Origin: Caulobacter sp.
GTDB taxonomy: Bacteria; Pseudomonadota; Alphaproteobacteria; Caulobacterales; Caulobacteraceae
Assembly (NCBI GenBank): GCA_030680355.1
Contig: JAUXVF010000025.1
Location: forward strand, 62,001 to 126,000
Length of the DNA: 64,000 nucleotides
Reading direction: 5' to 3'
The position numbers and the translations under genes are program-made. Shown here one piece after another: positions 17,041 to 26,253 of the stretch (its first letter is position 1; each line of letters starts with the position of its first letter). The notes beneath the pieces are model-generated. The model was not told the DNA's origin. It did not search any database and saw nothing but the letters and a program-made list of their open reading frames with translations.

Positions 17041-17970
17041 TTGTTCCGTGAATTGTTCGCCCGCGAAAGCCGGGTTCCGCCCCTGATGGGCACTGGTCTG
17101 GCCGCTGTCCTGATGGGCGCGGTGGCGGTTGTGTCCGCCCATGCCGGCCTGCCCAGCCGGGCCGAGCGCGCCGACCGCGCCGTCTCGGTCGTGGCCGCCG
17201 CCGCCGCCGAAGCCAGTCCCCACGCCGCCGAACCCGCCTTCGCCTTCGCCTCGCCCCTGGCTGGCTACGCCGTCAACTCACCGTTCGGCCTGCGCAAGAT
17301 GCCGTGGGAAGAAGGCGGCCGCCTGCATGAGGGCGTCGATATCGCCGCGCCCAGCGGCACGCCGGTGCGGGTGACCCTGGCCGGAACCGTGCTGCGGGCC
17401 GGGACCGACGGCGGCTATGGCCGTTTCGTCGAGGTTGATCACGGCGATGGCCTGACCTCGCTCTACGCTCACCTTGGCCGCCCGGCCAAAGGCCTGCGGC
17501 GCGGCATGCCCCTGCCGGCCGGTTTCGTGGTCGGCTATGTCGGCTCCAGCGGCCGGTCCACCGGCGCCCATCTGCATTTCGAGATTCGCCAGGATGACCG
17601 GCCACTGAACCCGGTCGCCTTCATGGGCCGCACCTTCGCGACCGCCGACGCGCTGCCTCTGTCGACGGCGGCCCGCGTGTCGCGCCGCATCCGCATCGCC
17701 CAGGTCGGCGGCTGGCCGCGCGGCCTGACGACCGTTTCCCGCAAGACCGATCGTGTCGCCCTCTCGCCGCCGGCCGAGACCCCGACGCGTGTTCACGCTG
17801 TCGTCCCGCCGCCGGCGGCCGATGCCGCGGCCCCTTCGGAAAGCCTGGTCAGGAGCCCGTCAGCCAAGCCCGGCCCCGTCCCCGGCGACCTGCCGCTGAC
17901 GCGCCGAACCGCGCCGACCGGATCGACCAAGGTCGCCCCCGCGACCCAGGACGTGATTGTTTCGAGCTAG
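17041..17970 (+). CDS. LytM/M23 family metallopeptidase
   Basis: A protein of about 309 residues from a TTG at 17041, or about 294 from the ATG at 17086; neither has a clear ribosome binding site, and the ATG gives a good hydrophobic signal (MGTGLAAVLMGAVAVVSAHA). The M23 domain lies at about residues 75-200 with the zinc ligands in HEGVDIA and HLHFEIR, both intact, so it should be an active peptidoglycan endopeptidase. The C-terminal 100 residues are Pro/Ala-rich and disordered-looking. It probably works in the periplasm in wall remodelling. Confidence 0.88.
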   Translation: MFRELFARESRVPPLMGTGLAAVLMGAVAVVSAHAGLPSRAERADRAVSVVAAAAAEASPHAAEPAFAFASPLAGYAVNSPFGLRKMPWEEGGRLHEGVDIAAPSGTPVRVTLAGTVLRAGTDGGYGRFVEVDHGDGLTSLYAHLGRPAKGLRRGMPLPAGFVVGYVGSSGRSTGAHLHFEIRQDDRPLNPVAFMGRTFATADALPLSTAARVSRRIRIAQVGGWPRGLTTVSRKTDRVALSPPAETPTRVHAVVPPPAADAAAPSESLVRSPSAKPGPVPGDLPLTRRTAPTGSTKVAPATQDVIVSS

Positions 17971-18365
17971 GCGCGCCGCGCCAGAAGACGGTCGGCCGCA
18001 AGAGCCGCCAGTCCGATGCCGACAACCGCCGTCACGCTGACCCACAGCGGATGCGGCAACATCAGCAGATTGGCGACCGTGGCGGCGAGCACCACGCCCG
18101 AGGCGATGAAACCGGCCCGCCGGTCTCGCTGGGAGACCAGCAGGGCGACCGCCGACGCCGCGAAAGCGGCCACGGCCCAGCCGACGACCAGCATGATCAG
18201 CGCGGCGACCGGCATCCCGGCGATCATCGCCTTGACCGCGACCGGATCGGTGAAATCAACGCCGCCCGGCGGCGGGAAAACCCTGTGACCCAGGGCCTCG
18301 CCGCCCATGACAATCGCGAAGCCGACCACAATGCCGACGACGACGCCCAATCCGAGCCGCAGCAT
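17967..18365 (-). CDS. Small integral membrane protein
   Basis: A 132-residue protein with four hydrophobic segments, starting MLRLGLGVVVGIVVGFAIVMGGEALGH. The start at 18365 has a strong GGAGG eight bases upstream; the longer open frame to 18527 adds an unlikely charged leader. The pattern (GxxxG-rich first helix, HRVFPPP loop) is common in conserved hypothetical membrane proteins. Its last 4 bases overlap the end of the convergent M23 gene. Function unknown. Confidence 0.75.
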   Translation of the reverse strand: MLRLGLGVVVGIVVGFAIVMGGEALGHRVFPPPGGVDFTDPVAVKAMIAGMPVAALIMLVVGWAVAAFAASAVALLVSQRDRRAGFIASGVVLAATVANLLMLPHPLWVSVTAVVGIGLAALAADRLLARRA

Positions 18366-18416
18366 TTGCTTTCCTCCCGCTCTTTCCCTTCGCTCAGCTT
18401 TCACTAGATAGGGCCC

Positions 18417-19412
18417 ATGCTCAAGCTCGCCGGTCGGGGCATGGCGGGTCTCGCCCTCGCCCTGCTTGTCACCATCGCCTTTGGAGGCCTCATGTCCGCC
18501 GCCAGTCAGCCGCCGTTGCGCGGCCACATGATCGACGTCGGCGGACGCTCGCTACACATGGTCTGCGCCGGCCCCGAAGCCGGCCGGCCGGTGGTCGTTC
18601 TGGAGGCCGGGGCGTTCGGCCTTTCGGCGGACTGGGGCGCGGTCCAGGCCGGGCTGGCGGCCCACCGCATCCGGTCCTGCGCCTATGATCGCGCCGGACT
18701 TGGCCGCTCCGATCCCGGACCGCGACCGCGTGACGGCCTTGCGGTCGTCGGCGACTTCGAACGCATGCTGGCCGCTTCCGGCGAGCCGGGTCCCTACATC
18801 TATGTCGGCCATTCGATGGCCGGCCTCTATGCGCGGCTGTTCGCGGGGCGCAACCCGGACAAGGTGGCCGGACTGGTGCTGATCGACGCCGCCACGCCGG
18901 AAGCGGCGGAGCTGGAGGCGGCTCGCCGGTGGATCGGCGGCTTCGCCACGATCTCCCGCGTCGCCGGCTGGGGCGCATCGGCGGGCCTGTTCAAGCCGGT
19001 CTCGCCCTGGATGGGCGACCGCATCGGTCTGCCGCCGGAGGCCGCGCGTGACAAGCGCCGCGCCTTCGCCTCGGGCATCCACAACCGCTGGGCGGCCGAC
19101 GAAGTGGGCCAGTGGATGGCCGCGTCGCGTCAGGCCGCCGAGCTGCCGGGCTATGATCCGGCCTGGCCGGTGGCCGTGGTCACCGCCGGTCCCGTCGCCG
19201 GTCGCGAGGCCTGGAAGGCCGTTCAGACCGCGCCGGCCCGGGCCTCGCGTCATCCCTATATCGCCCATGTCGCGGGCGCCGGTCACGCCACCCTGTTGGG
19301 CGGGGACCATGCCGACGAGATCGTGAAGGCCGTGCTGTTCGTCCGGGACGCGGCGCAGGCTATGGACAAGGGCAAGGCTTCGAGTCGGGAGGACGATGAC
19401 AGCGGCGCTTGA
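18417..19412 (+). CDS. Membrane-anchored or exported alpha/beta-hydrolase
   Basis: A 331-residue hydrolase with an N-terminal hydrophobic segment (about 5-27) that is a signal peptide or anchor. Catalytic features: oxyanion region VVLEAGAFG, nucleophile elbow VGHSMAGLYARLFA and His in GAGHATLLGGDH. It is close to the group annotated alpha/beta-hydrolase near the ABC exporter in related genomes. It overlaps the ABC ATPase start by 17 bases, so the three plus-strand genes 18417-21590 form an operon. Confidence 0.85.
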   Translation: MLKLAGRGMAGLALALLVTIAFGGLMSAASQPPLRGHMIDVGGRSLHMVCAGPEAGRPVVVLEAGAFGLSADWGAVQAGLAAHRIRSCAYDRAGLGRSDPGPRPRDGLAVVGDFERMLAASGEPGPYIYVGHSMAGLYARLFAGRNPDKVAGLVLIDAATPEAAELEAARRWIGGFATISRVAGWGASAGLFKPVSPWMGDRIGLPPEAARDKRRAFASGIHNRWAADEVGQWMAASRQAAELPGYDPAWPVAVVTAGPVAGREAWKAVQTAPARASRHPYIAHVAGAGHATLLGGDHADEIVKAVLFVRDAAQAMDKGKASSREDDDSGA

Positions 19413-20319
19413 GCTTGAGGGTGTAACCAAACGTTACGGCGCCTTCACCGCCGTGGACGACCTCTCCTTTACCGCGTCTCGCGGCCAGATCCTGGGCTTC
19501 CTGGGGCCGAACGGCGCGGGCAAGACCTCCACGATCCGTATGGTGCTGGGCCTGGTCGAGCCCACGGCCGGCCGTATCAATGTGCTCGGCGCCGCCGACG
19601 CGCGGGCCGTGCGGGAACGGATCGGCTTCCTGCCCGAGGAGCGCGGCCTCTATCGCCGCATGACCCCCATCGACGCCATCGCCTTCCTGGGCGGCCTCAA
19701 GGGTCTGTCGACGGCCGAGGCCAAGCGGCGGGCGACGGTGATGCTCGAGGCCCAGGGTCTGGGCGCGGCGGCTCGCCGCCAGATCCGGCACCTGTCCAAG
19801 GGCATGGCCCAGAAGGTCCAGCTGATCAGCGCCATCGTGCATGAGCCCGAGCTGGTCATTCTCGATGAACCGTTCAGCGGCCTCGACCCGGTCAATCAGC
19901 AGGCTCTGGAGGGCGTGATCCGCGGCCTCGCCGATCGCGGCGCGACGGTGATCTTCTCGACCCATGTCATGCAGCATGCCGAACGGCTCTGTGACCAGGT
20001 CGTGCTGCTGGCCGGCGGCCGCAAGGTGTTTGACGGCCCGGTGGCCGAGGCCAGAAGCCACGCCCCACGGTCCCTGGTGCTCGAAGGCGCGCTCGATGAA
20101 GCGGCCGTCGCCGCCCTTCCGGGCGTCGCCTCCATCGCCTCCGAGCCGCTGGACGACGGCGGCCTGCGCGTCACCGCGGCCCTGTCGTCCGGCGCCGCCG
20201 GGCAGGACGCCCTCAAGGCCGCCTTCGCCGGTGGTCTGGATATCGTCCGCTTCGAAATGCGCGAACCCAGCCTGCATGACGCCTTCATCGCCCTGACCGG
20301 CGGGGAGGCGGCCCTATGA
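19396..20319 (+). CDS. ABC transporter ATP-binding protein (NatA-like)
   Basis: A 307-residue ATPase with Walker A GPNGAGKTS, signature LSKGMAQKVQ (a variant of LSGGQ), Walker B LVILDEPFSGLD and an H-loop in STHVMQHAE. The C-terminal DUF4162-like domain (about 225-305) is typical of NatA-type exporters. Its stop overlaps the permease start (ATGA). Confidence 0.93.
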   Translation: MTAALELEGVTKRYGAFTAVDDLSFTASRGQILGFLGPNGAGKTSTIRMVLGLVEPTAGRINVLGAADARAVRERIGFLPEERGLYRRMTPIDAIAFLGGLKGLSTAEAKRRATVMLEAQGLGAAARRQIRHLSKGMAQKVQLISAIVHEPELVILDEPFSGLDPVNQQALEGVIRGLADRGATVIFSTHVMQHAERLCDQVVLLAGGRKVFDGPVAEARSHAPRSLVLEGALDEAAVAALPGVASIASEPLDDGGLRVTAALSSGAAGQDALKAAFAGGLDIVRFEMREPSLHDAFIALTGGEAAL

Positions 20320-21590
20320 GGCGTCTCCTCCGCATCGCCGCCCGCGAGTACGTCGCCTATGTGCGCACCGTCGGGTTCTGGCTGTCGATGCTGCTGATGC
20401 CGGCGATCGGCGCGGCGGCGATCAGCGCGCCGGCCCTGCTCGAGAAGAACGCGCCGCCGCCGGTGATCGCGATCATCGATCAGACCGGCCACGGCTTCGA
20501 CAGGGCGGTCATCGACAGCCTCAAGGGTGAGGCTGGCAAGCGGCCCATCGCGGAGATCGCCTATGTCTCGGTCAGCCCTACCGCGCCCCTCGACGCGGCT
20601 CTCAAACGCTGGCTGACGACCGGTATTGGCGGCGACGGCGGCCGCAAGCTGTCGGCCGCGGCTGTCATCCATGGCGTGGATGACGCCATCACCATCGACT
20701 TCTGGAGCAACAACCTCGCCGACCGCTCGCTCGAGCGCGAGGTCAGCGCCGCCGTCGCCGACGCCCTGCGCGTTCGACGCATGGCGGCCCTGGGGGTCGA
20801 CCCGGCGGCGCTGAAGGCCGCCCAGAGCCTCAAGCCCAAGGTCGTCTCCTTCTCCCCCAAGGCGGCCGCCGCCGGACAGGTGGGACTCCGTGACCGCCTG
20901 CCCGGCATCGTCGGGTTCGGCGCGGCTATGCTGCTCTGGTCGATGGTGTTCACCGGCGCCGGCATCCTGCTCAACAGCGTCATCGAGGAAAAATCCAACC
21001 GCGTGCTCGAGGTGCTGCTGGCCTCGGCCTCGGTGCCCGAGATCATGTTCGGCAAGATTCTCGGCGTCGCCGGGGTGACCCTGACGGTGCTGGGGGTCTG
21101 GGCCGCCGTCGGCGGGACCCTGATCCTGACGCTCAATCCCGGCCTGGCCGCCGACATCGGCGCGGTGCTGATCGGCAGGGGGCTGGTGTTCTACTTCCTG
21201 CTCTATCTGGTCGGCGGCTATCTGATGTACGCGGCGATCTTCACCGCCATCGGCTCGTTCTGCGAGACCACCCGTGAGGCCCAGACCCTGCTGGGGCCGA
21301 TCATGGCGCTGCTGACCATTCCGGTGATCTTCCTGACCCAGGCCATTCGCCGGCCCGATTCGCCGATGCTCGAGGCCCTGTCGTGGTTCCCGCCGTTCAC
21401 GCCCTTCCTGATGACGGCGAGAGCAGCCAGCGAACCGCCGCTGTGGGAGGTTCTGGGCACCGGCGTCCTGATGGCGGTGACCGTGGCGCTGGTGGTCTGG
21501 ATCGCCGGCCGGGCTTTCCGGGCGGGGGCGCTGTCGAGCGGCAAGATCGACTTCAAGGGCCTGATCGCGCGGGTCCGGGGCGGAGCCTAG
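20316..21590 (+). CDS. ABC transporter permease (NatB-like)
   Basis: A 424-residue ABC-2 type permease: one N-terminal transmembrane segment (about 20-42), a large extracytoplasmic domain (about 45-200), then five or six helices (about 205-405). This is the NatB/YhaP layout. With the upstream ATPase it forms an exporter of Na+ or a small compound; the substrate is not predictable. A bidirectional terminator follows. Confidence 0.92.
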   Translation: MRRLLRIAAREYVAYVRTVGFWLSMLLMPAIGAAAISAPALLEKNAPPPVIAIIDQTGHGFDRAVIDSLKGEAGKRPIAEIAYVSVSPTAPLDAALKRWLTTGIGGDGGRKLSAAAVIHGVDDAITIDFWSNNLADRSLEREVSAAVADALRVRRMAALGVDPAALKAAQSLKPKVVSFSPKAAAAGQVGLRDRLPGIVGFGAAMLLWSMVFTGAGILLNSVIEEKSNRVLEVLLASASVPEIMFGKILGVAGVTLTVLGVWAAVGGTLILTLNPGLAADIGAVLIGRGLVFYFLLYLVGGYLMYAAIFTAIGSFCETTREAQTLLGPIMALLTIPVIFLTQAIRRPDSPMLEALSWFPPFTPFLMTARAASEPPLWEVLGTGVLMAVTVALVVWIAGRAFRAGALSSGKIDFKGLIARVRGGA

Positions 21591-21618
21591 GCGCGCGGCG
21601 AGCGCACAGCTTGAAAAC

Positions 21619-21652
21619 AAAAAGGCCGCCCGGTTGCCCGGACGGCCTTTTT
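21619..21652. terminator. Bidirectional intrinsic terminator between the ABC operon and rpsU
   Basis: A-rich tract, GGCCGCCCGG stem, TTGC loop, CCGGACGGCC stem, then TTTTT. One C/A mismatch interrupts the stem. The A tract on one side and T tract on the other allow function for both converging transcripts. Confidence 0.9.
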
Positions 21653-21674
21653 AATTCAGCGATGAAGCCTTGGC

Positions 21675-21911
21675 CTAACGGCCGGCGGGCTTCTTCGGGG
21701 CGGCGATCAGGCCCTCGCGCTGCATGCGCTTGCGGGCCAGTTTGCGAGCGCGCCGGACGGCCTCGGCCTTTTGACGGGCGCGCTTCTCCGAAGGCTTCTC
21801 GTAGGCCACGTGCCGCTTCATTTCGCGGAACGAGCCTTCGCGTTGCATCTTCTTTTTCAGGGCTTTCAGCGCCTGGTCGACATTGTTGTCGCGGACGAAA
21901 ATCTGAACCAG
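21675..21911 (-). CDS. rpsU: 30S ribosomal protein S21, apparent CTG start
   Basis: The frame encodes a 78-residue S21: (M)[19 protein letters not shown]..., [20 protein letters not shown] and ...[16 protein letters not shown]. The residue before VQIF is encoded by CTG (21911-21909). AAAGGAG lies 8 bases upstream, the right place for that codon. Going upstream in frame there is no ATG, GTG or TTG before an in-frame TGA at 21959-21957, and the first internal ATG is codon 22. S21 is essential for initiation on many mRNAs, so a weak CTG start could be regulatory; a sequencing error is the alternative. The gene is divergent from the COQ9 gene. Confidence 0.9.
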   Translation of the reverse strand: MVQIFVRDNNVDQALKALKKKMQREGSFREMKRHVAYEKPSEKRARQKAEAVRRARKLARKRMQREGLIAAPKKPAGR

Positions 21912-22078
21912 GGGACTCTCTCCTTTGAACGCCCGCGCTAGCCGTGCGGCGGGCGGTCAAAAATTAAAATTGGTTTTGCCCAGGGAGAAGGCCTCCCGTG
22001 GCGAGGCGCGCGAGATAGCAGAGGCGAACGGGCTTGTCTATCGGCGACGGCGCCGGAAGGTCGGTGTAATGTGGCGTC

Positions 22079-22711
22079 ATGACCGCACCCGACGACTGGG
22101 CCGTCCGCGCTGAACAGCAGGTTCTGGACGAGGCCCTCACGCTGATCCCCGCCCGGGGCTGGAGCCGGACCATGACTCTGGCCGCCGGCAAGGCGGCCGG
22201 TTTGTCGGCCGGCGAATGCGACCTGCTGTTGCCCAACGGCCCGCGCGACCTGGCCGCGCTGCTCTCGCGCCGGCATGACGCCGCGGCCCTGGCGGCGCTG
22301 CCCGACCCCGCCGCCCTGAAGATTCGCGAGCGCATCCGCGCCGCCGTGGTCGCCCGGCTCGACGCCGCCCAGGCCGACCGCGAGGCCGTGCGCCGCTGGG
22401 CCGGCTTCCTGGCCCTGCCGACCAACCTGCCGCTGGCCCTGCGGCTGGTCTGGGACAGCGCTGACGGCCTTTGGCGCTGGGCCGGCGACACAGCCACCGA
22501 CGAGAACCACTATTCCAAACGGGCGATCCTGGCCGGGATCCTGATCTCGACCCTGGCGCTGGACCTGCAGGCCGGCCGGGCCGCGGCGCTGGAGGCCCTC
22601 GACGCCCGCATCCAGAACGTCATGGACTTCGAGAAGTGGAAGGCCGGCTTCAAGCCCGCCGACCTGGCGAAGGAACTGGTCGGGGCGCTGGCCAGGGTCC
22701 GCTACGGCTAA
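22079..22711 (+). CDS. COQ9 family ubiquinone biosynthesis protein
   Basis: A 210-residue COQ9-family protein. These are TetR-fold-like lipid-binding proteins that assist the hydroxylation/deamination steps of ubiquinone biosynthesis. Diagnostic parts are the N-terminal helices (ALTLIPARGWSRTMTLAAGKAAGL) and the C-terminal segment DENHYSKRAILAGILISTLALDL. Divergence from rpsU is a common alphaproteobacterial arrangement. It ends 4 bases into the convergent purK gene. Confidence 0.92.
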   Translation: MTAPDDWAVRAEQQVLDEALTLIPARGWSRTMTLAAGKAAGLSAGECDLLLPNGPRDLAALLSRRHDAAALAALPDPAALKIRERIRAAVVARLDAAQADREAVRRWAGFLALPTNLPLALRLVWDSADGLWRWAGDTATDENHYSKRAILAGILISTLALDLQAGRAAALEALDARIQNVMDFEKWKAGFKPADLAKELVGALARVRYG

Positions 22712-23889
22712 TCGGTCTCGGGCCGGACTTCCGGATCCCAGACCTCGTGGGCCACAAGCCGCGCGGGCGCCGGCCGGCGCGACGACGCGGCGATCTGCTC
22801 GGGCGCGAGGGCCCGCACGCGGTTCACATGTCCCATCTTGCGGCCGGGGCGCGGCTCGCCCTTGCCGTAGAGGTGCAGCCGGGCCGCCGGATCGCGGGCC
22901 AGATCGGCCCAGTCCAGACTCTCGTCGCCGAGCAGATTGGTCATCTCCACCGACACCGCCGGCGTCGTGTCGCCCAGCGGCCAGCCGGCGACGGCGCGGA
23001 TATGCTGTTCGAACTGGTCGACCTCGCAGCCGTCCTGGGTCCAGTGGCCGGTGTTGTGGACGCGGGGCGCGATCTCGTTGACCAGCAAGGTCCCGTCGCC
23101 CAGATCGAACAGCTCGATGCCCATCACCCCGACATAGTCCAGCCGCCGCAGCACCTCGCCGGCGATGCGTTCGGCTTCCGCCTGCAGGGCCGGGCTGGCG
23201 GCGGCGGGCGCGAAGGTGGTGCGCAGGACGCCGCCCTCATGGACGTTTTCGGACAGGGGATAGCAGGCGATCTGACCGTCGCGGCCCCGGGCGGCGATGA
23301 TCGACAGCTCGCGGTGGAATTTGGCCTGGGCCTCGAGAATGGCCGGCACGCCGCCGATGGAGGCCAGGGCGTCGGCGGCCTCGTCGGCGCCGCGAACCCA
23401 GATCTGGCCCTTGCCGTCATAACCCTCGCGGCGGGTCTTGAGCAGGGCGGGCAGGCCGATGCGGGGCAGGGCGGCGGCGATGTCGGCGGCGCCGGCGACG
23501 GGCGCGAAGGCCACGGTCGGCGCGCCGGCGGCGTTGAGGAAGGCCTTTTCGTCGACCCGGTCCTGGGCCACGGCCAGGGCCTGGCGGCCCGGCGCGGTCG
23601 GGGCGCCCAGGGCGTTGAGCGCCTGGACGGTGGCGGCGGGCACGTTCTCGAATTCGTAGGTGACGACATCGGCCATCCCGGCCAGCCGGGCCAGGGCGTC
23701 CGGGTCATCATAGGGCGCGACCAGCGTCTGGCGGCTGACCCGCGAGGCGGGCGAGCCCTCGTCCGGCGTCAGGATGACCACGTCCAGACCCAGCCGCGCC
23801 GCCGCCAGGGCCAGCATGCGGCCCAGCTGGCCGCCGCCGAGGATGCCGATGGTCGAGCCGGGCGGGAGGGGAAAGCGCGTGTCGGTCAT
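22708..23889 (-). CDS. purK: 5-(carboxyamino)imidazole ribonucleotide synthase (PurK)
   Basis: A 393-residue ATP-grasp enzyme that makes N5-CAIR from AIR, bicarbonate and ATP in purine synthesis. The N-terminal preATP-grasp has TIGILGGGQLGRMLALAAARLG; the ATP-grasp domain includes KTRREGYDGKGQ, NEIAPRVHNTGHWT and the metal-binding EIAPRxHN motif. The start overlaps the purE stop by one base (TGATG), so the two are translationally coupled. Confidence 0.96.
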   Translation of the reverse strand: MTDTRFPLPPGSTIGILGGGQLGRMLALAAARLGLDVVILTPDEGSPASRVSRQTLVAPYDDPDALARLAGMADVVTYEFENVPAATVQALNALGAPTAPGRQALAVAQDRVDEKAFLNAAGAPTVAFAPVAGAADIAAALPRIGLPALLKTRREGYDGKGQIWVRGADEAADALASIGGVPAILEAQAKFHRELSIIAARGRDGQIACYPLSENVHEGGVLRTTFAPAAASPALQAEAERIAGEVLRRLDYVGVMGIELFDLGDGTLLVNEIAPRVHNTGHWTQDGCEVDQFEQHIRAVAGWPLGDTTPAVSVEMTNLLGDESLDWADLARDPAARLHLYGKGEPRPGRKMGHVNRVRALAPEQIAASSRRPAPARLVAHEVWDPEVRPETD

Positions 23890-24377
23890 CAGTCCTCGAC
23901 GGTTTCGGCCACGGCCTCGGCCTGGCGGGCGGCGTAGGCGGCCACGCGGTCGGCCAGGGCCGGATCGCCCAGGGCCAGGATGCGGGCGGCCAGCAGGCCG
24001 GCGTTCTTGGCCCCGGCCGCGCCGACGGCCAGGGTGCCGACCGGAATGCCGCCGGGCATCTGGACGATGGAGAGCAGGGAATCGAGGCCGTTCTGCAGTT
24101 TCGACTCCACCGGCACGCCGAGCACCGGCAGGTCGGTCATCGCCGCGGTCATGCCCGGCAGATGGGCCGCGCCGCCGGCCCCGGCGATGATCACCTGATA
24201 GCCGGCCGCGCGCGCGCCCTTGGCGAAGGCGTACATCCGGTCGGGCGTGCGGTGGGCGGACACGATCTTTGTGTCAAAGGCGACGCCGAGCGCCTCGAGG
24301 CTGTCGGCGGCGTGTTTCATCGTCGGCCAGTCGGAGCGGCTTCCCATGATGATGGCGACGGGCGGGCTGGCGCTCAT
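23889..24377 (-). CDS. purE: N5-CAIR mutase (PurE)
   Basis: A 162-residue class I PurE that converts N5-CAIR to CAIR. It starts [23 protein letters not shown], and the active-site stretches [15 protein letters not shown] and [13 protein letters not shown] are intact. The start at 24377 matches the family length; the open frame further upstream lacks homology. First gene of purEK, divergent from the diguanylate cyclase. Confidence 0.96.
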   Translation of the reverse strand: MSASPPVAIIMGSRSDWPTMKHAADSLEALGVAFDTKIVSAHRTPDRMYAFAKGARAAGYQVIIAGAGGAAHLPGMTAAMTDLPVLGVPVESKLQNGLDSLLSIVQMPGGIPVGTLAVGAAGAKNAGLLAARILALGDPALADRVAAYAARQAEAVAETVED

Positions 24378-24507
24378 ATCGAAGTCATCCCCTGTCGGAA
24401 CGCGAAAAACACCGCCCCGGAAGGCCGCGGAGTATAGGCGCCGCTTGTGGCGCCGCAACCGATGCGTCAGATTCCCCTCGGGTCGGGTGTAATGATATGA
24501 TTCTTCC

Positions 24508-25221
24508 ATGAAAATCGGCGGCGCACGGGCAGACGCTTTCTCGGCGATCCGCAAGCGCGCCCTGGCTCAGGCCGGGGCGAAGGCGACCGGCTCGGTCGCC
24601 GCGCCGGCGGACAAGACGGCCTTCCTCGGCCTGACCGAGGCTGACCTGACGCCGGCCGTCCAGGGGGCGATCAAGACCCTGCTGACCGAGGTCGACGATC
24701 TGCGCGGCGAGGTGAAGCGACTGAAGGGCCGGCTGAGCGAGGTCGAGGCCCTGGCCGACCATGACGTGCTGACCCCGCTGCTCAATCGCCGGGCCTTTCT
24801 GCGCGAGCTGCACCGCATCAGCGCCTTCTCCGCCCGCTACGGCTCGCCCGCCAGCCTGGTCTATTTCGATCTCGACGGCTTCAAGAGCGTCAACGACCGC
24901 TTCGGCCACGCCGCCGGCGACACCGCGCTGAAGGTCGTCGCCGACCGGCTGATGGCCAATACGCGGGAAAGCGACGTCGTCGGCCGCCTCGGCGGCGACG
25001 AGTTCGCCGTCATCCTGGCCCAGGCCGACCTCGAAACCGCCGGCACCAAGGCCGAGATGCTCAAACGGGTCATCGAGGACACGCCGGTCGATCTGGGCGA
25101 CTGGTCGGCCCCGATCCGGGTCAGCTACGGCGTGCGCCTGGTCGAGCCCGGCATCGACCCCGAAACCGCCCTGGCCCAGGCCGACGCCACCATGTTCGTG
25201 CGCAAACGCGCTCGCACCTAG
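24508..25221 (+). CDS. Diguanylate cyclase (GGDEF protein)
   Basis: A 237-residue soluble protein. The N-terminal 85 residues form a coiled-coil-rich region ([25 protein letters not shown]), followed by a GGDEF domain with the intact catalytic motif RLGGDEFAV and, exactly five residues before GGDEF, an RESD I-site for product inhibition. It should make c-di-GMP. Architecture and length resemble Caulobacter DgcB, which also has an N-terminal coiled coil, but orthology is only suggested. No sensor or EAL domain is present. Confidence 0.92.
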   Translation: MKIGGARADAFSAIRKRALAQAGAKATGSVAAPADKTAFLGLTEADLTPAVQGAIKTLLTEVDDLRGEVKRLKGRLSEVEALADHDVLTPLLNRRAFLRELHRISAFSARYGSPASLVYFDLDGFKSVNDRFGHAAGDTALKVVADRLMANTRESDVVGRLGGDEFAVILAQADLETAGTKAEMLKRVIEDTPVDLGDWSAPIRVSYGVRLVEPGIDPETALAQADATMFVRKRART

Positions 25222-25605
25222 GGCGCGTCCCGCCTGTCCCCGGTTGGGGGTTTTCATCAGTGAAGCGGCGGGTTGAGTTTCCCCGACCGGGGGACAAACC
25301 CCGTCAATGCGCCCCCCGGCGGTGCCCCCCCCGCCCGGCGCAGGCCGGGGCGGGCGGAGGCGAAGGCCTTGCCAGGCAAGGCGTCAAAGGGCGCGGTCGC
25401 GGCGTCATCAGCTATTGTACCGCCGCGTTGGGGGCCGGGGACCGGCGCGGCGGCGTGGGCGCTGGCGGTGGGGACAGTTGTCGCGGACTGTCCCGGGTTG
25501 TCTCGGGATTATAGGGGGCGGGAGTCTTGCGGTGGGGAGGGCGGTAGGGCTGGTGCTGTCTCTTAGGCGACCTTGAAGCTGTCCGCTTTCGGTCCTGTCC
25601 TTGCG
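25222..25605. other. GC-rich intergenic region with a long inverted repeat
   Basis: No gene seen. A long inverted repeat (GTCCCCGGTTGGGG at about 25236-25249 and CCCCGACCGGGGGAC at about 25282-25296) could form a 13-14 bp stem with a loop of about 32 bases just after the GGDEF stop. The rest is runs of C and G and ends beside the gene remnants at 25606. Confidence 0.6.
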
Positions 25606-25740
25606 CTACTGGAGCTTGGCGAGCGTCGCGTGCGCCAAGCGCCTGGCCGCGGCGAGCTCGAAGAAGAATAGCGAGGGGCTTGCGACTTCTCATTCCAGGA
25701 GGACAAAGCCGGCGTCAGTCGTCACCCAGTCCACGCGCAT
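25606..25740 (-). pseudogene. Fragment of an ATP-grasp domain protein
   Basis: On the minus strand one frame reads RVDWVTTDAGFVLLE, a TGA stop, then EVASPSLFFFELAAARRLA and a TAG at 25608-25606. This resembles the end of ATP-grasp domains (RVDxVxxDGxxxLxELExxxPSLFL...). An in-frame stop and the absence of the rest of the domain mark it as a remnant. The 5' part is missing, replaced by the IS6 remnant. Confidence 0.5.
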
Positions 25741-25793
25741 ACAGAGCAGTGGTGCTGCCAGTCCAACGCTATGCTCTCTCCATCAAGGGCTTG

Positions 25794-26166
25794 ATGCCCG
25801 GAGCGGAGGCTGCGTTGAGGTCGATTTCCTACAGGAGCCACCGCTTTCCGTCGGAGGTGATCTATCATGCGGTCTGGCCGTATTTTCGGCTCACCCTGAG
25901 CCTTCGGGGCGTCGCGGAACTGCTCGCTCAACGGGGCGTCGAAGCCAGTTGCGAGACCGTCCGGGCTGGACGCAGAAGTTCGGCCGGTTGTTTGCGCACA
26001 ACCTCAGACGGTCACGACCAAAGCCTCGGCCCAGAACTTGCTCGCCACCGACGCTGCCGTCCACAACGTGTTCATTCTCCAGCCCCACCTGATCCGCCGA
26101 CCGACCCTTCGCCTCTTCCGGGCCGAGGCGCATCGGACGTGGGCGGCTGCGACCGCCGCGGCCTGA
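25794..26166 (+). pseudogene. IS6-family transposase remnant without catalytic core
   Basis: The N-terminal part (SYRSHRFPSEVIYHAVWPYF, RLTLSLRGVAELLAQRGVE, ASCETVR) is the HTH region of IS6-family transposases. A frameshift near 25965 moves the match to another frame (GWTQKFGRLFAHNLRRSRPK). The C-terminal end (NLLATDAAVHNVFILQPHL, RRPTLRLFRAEAHRTW) follows after a third frame and ends at a TGA at 26164-26166. The DDE catalytic region between is deleted. No terminal inverted repeats are recognisable. Confidence 0.75.
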
Positions 26167-26253
26167 CCGACGGATTGGCGTAGGGGCCCGCTGCTCGCGG
26201 CCTACCTGACAGAATCGGCCCGACATATGACCGCACCTAGACAGATCGCATGA

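Noticed and set aside
25260-25576. Three overlapping plus-strand frames
   Set aside because: Low-complexity Pro/Arg/Gly translations in a C/G-run region without ribosome binding site or homology.
26029-26166. Possible separate small gene ending in FRAEAHRTWAAATAAA
   Set aside because: It matches the C-terminal end of IS6 transposases and belongs to the remnant.
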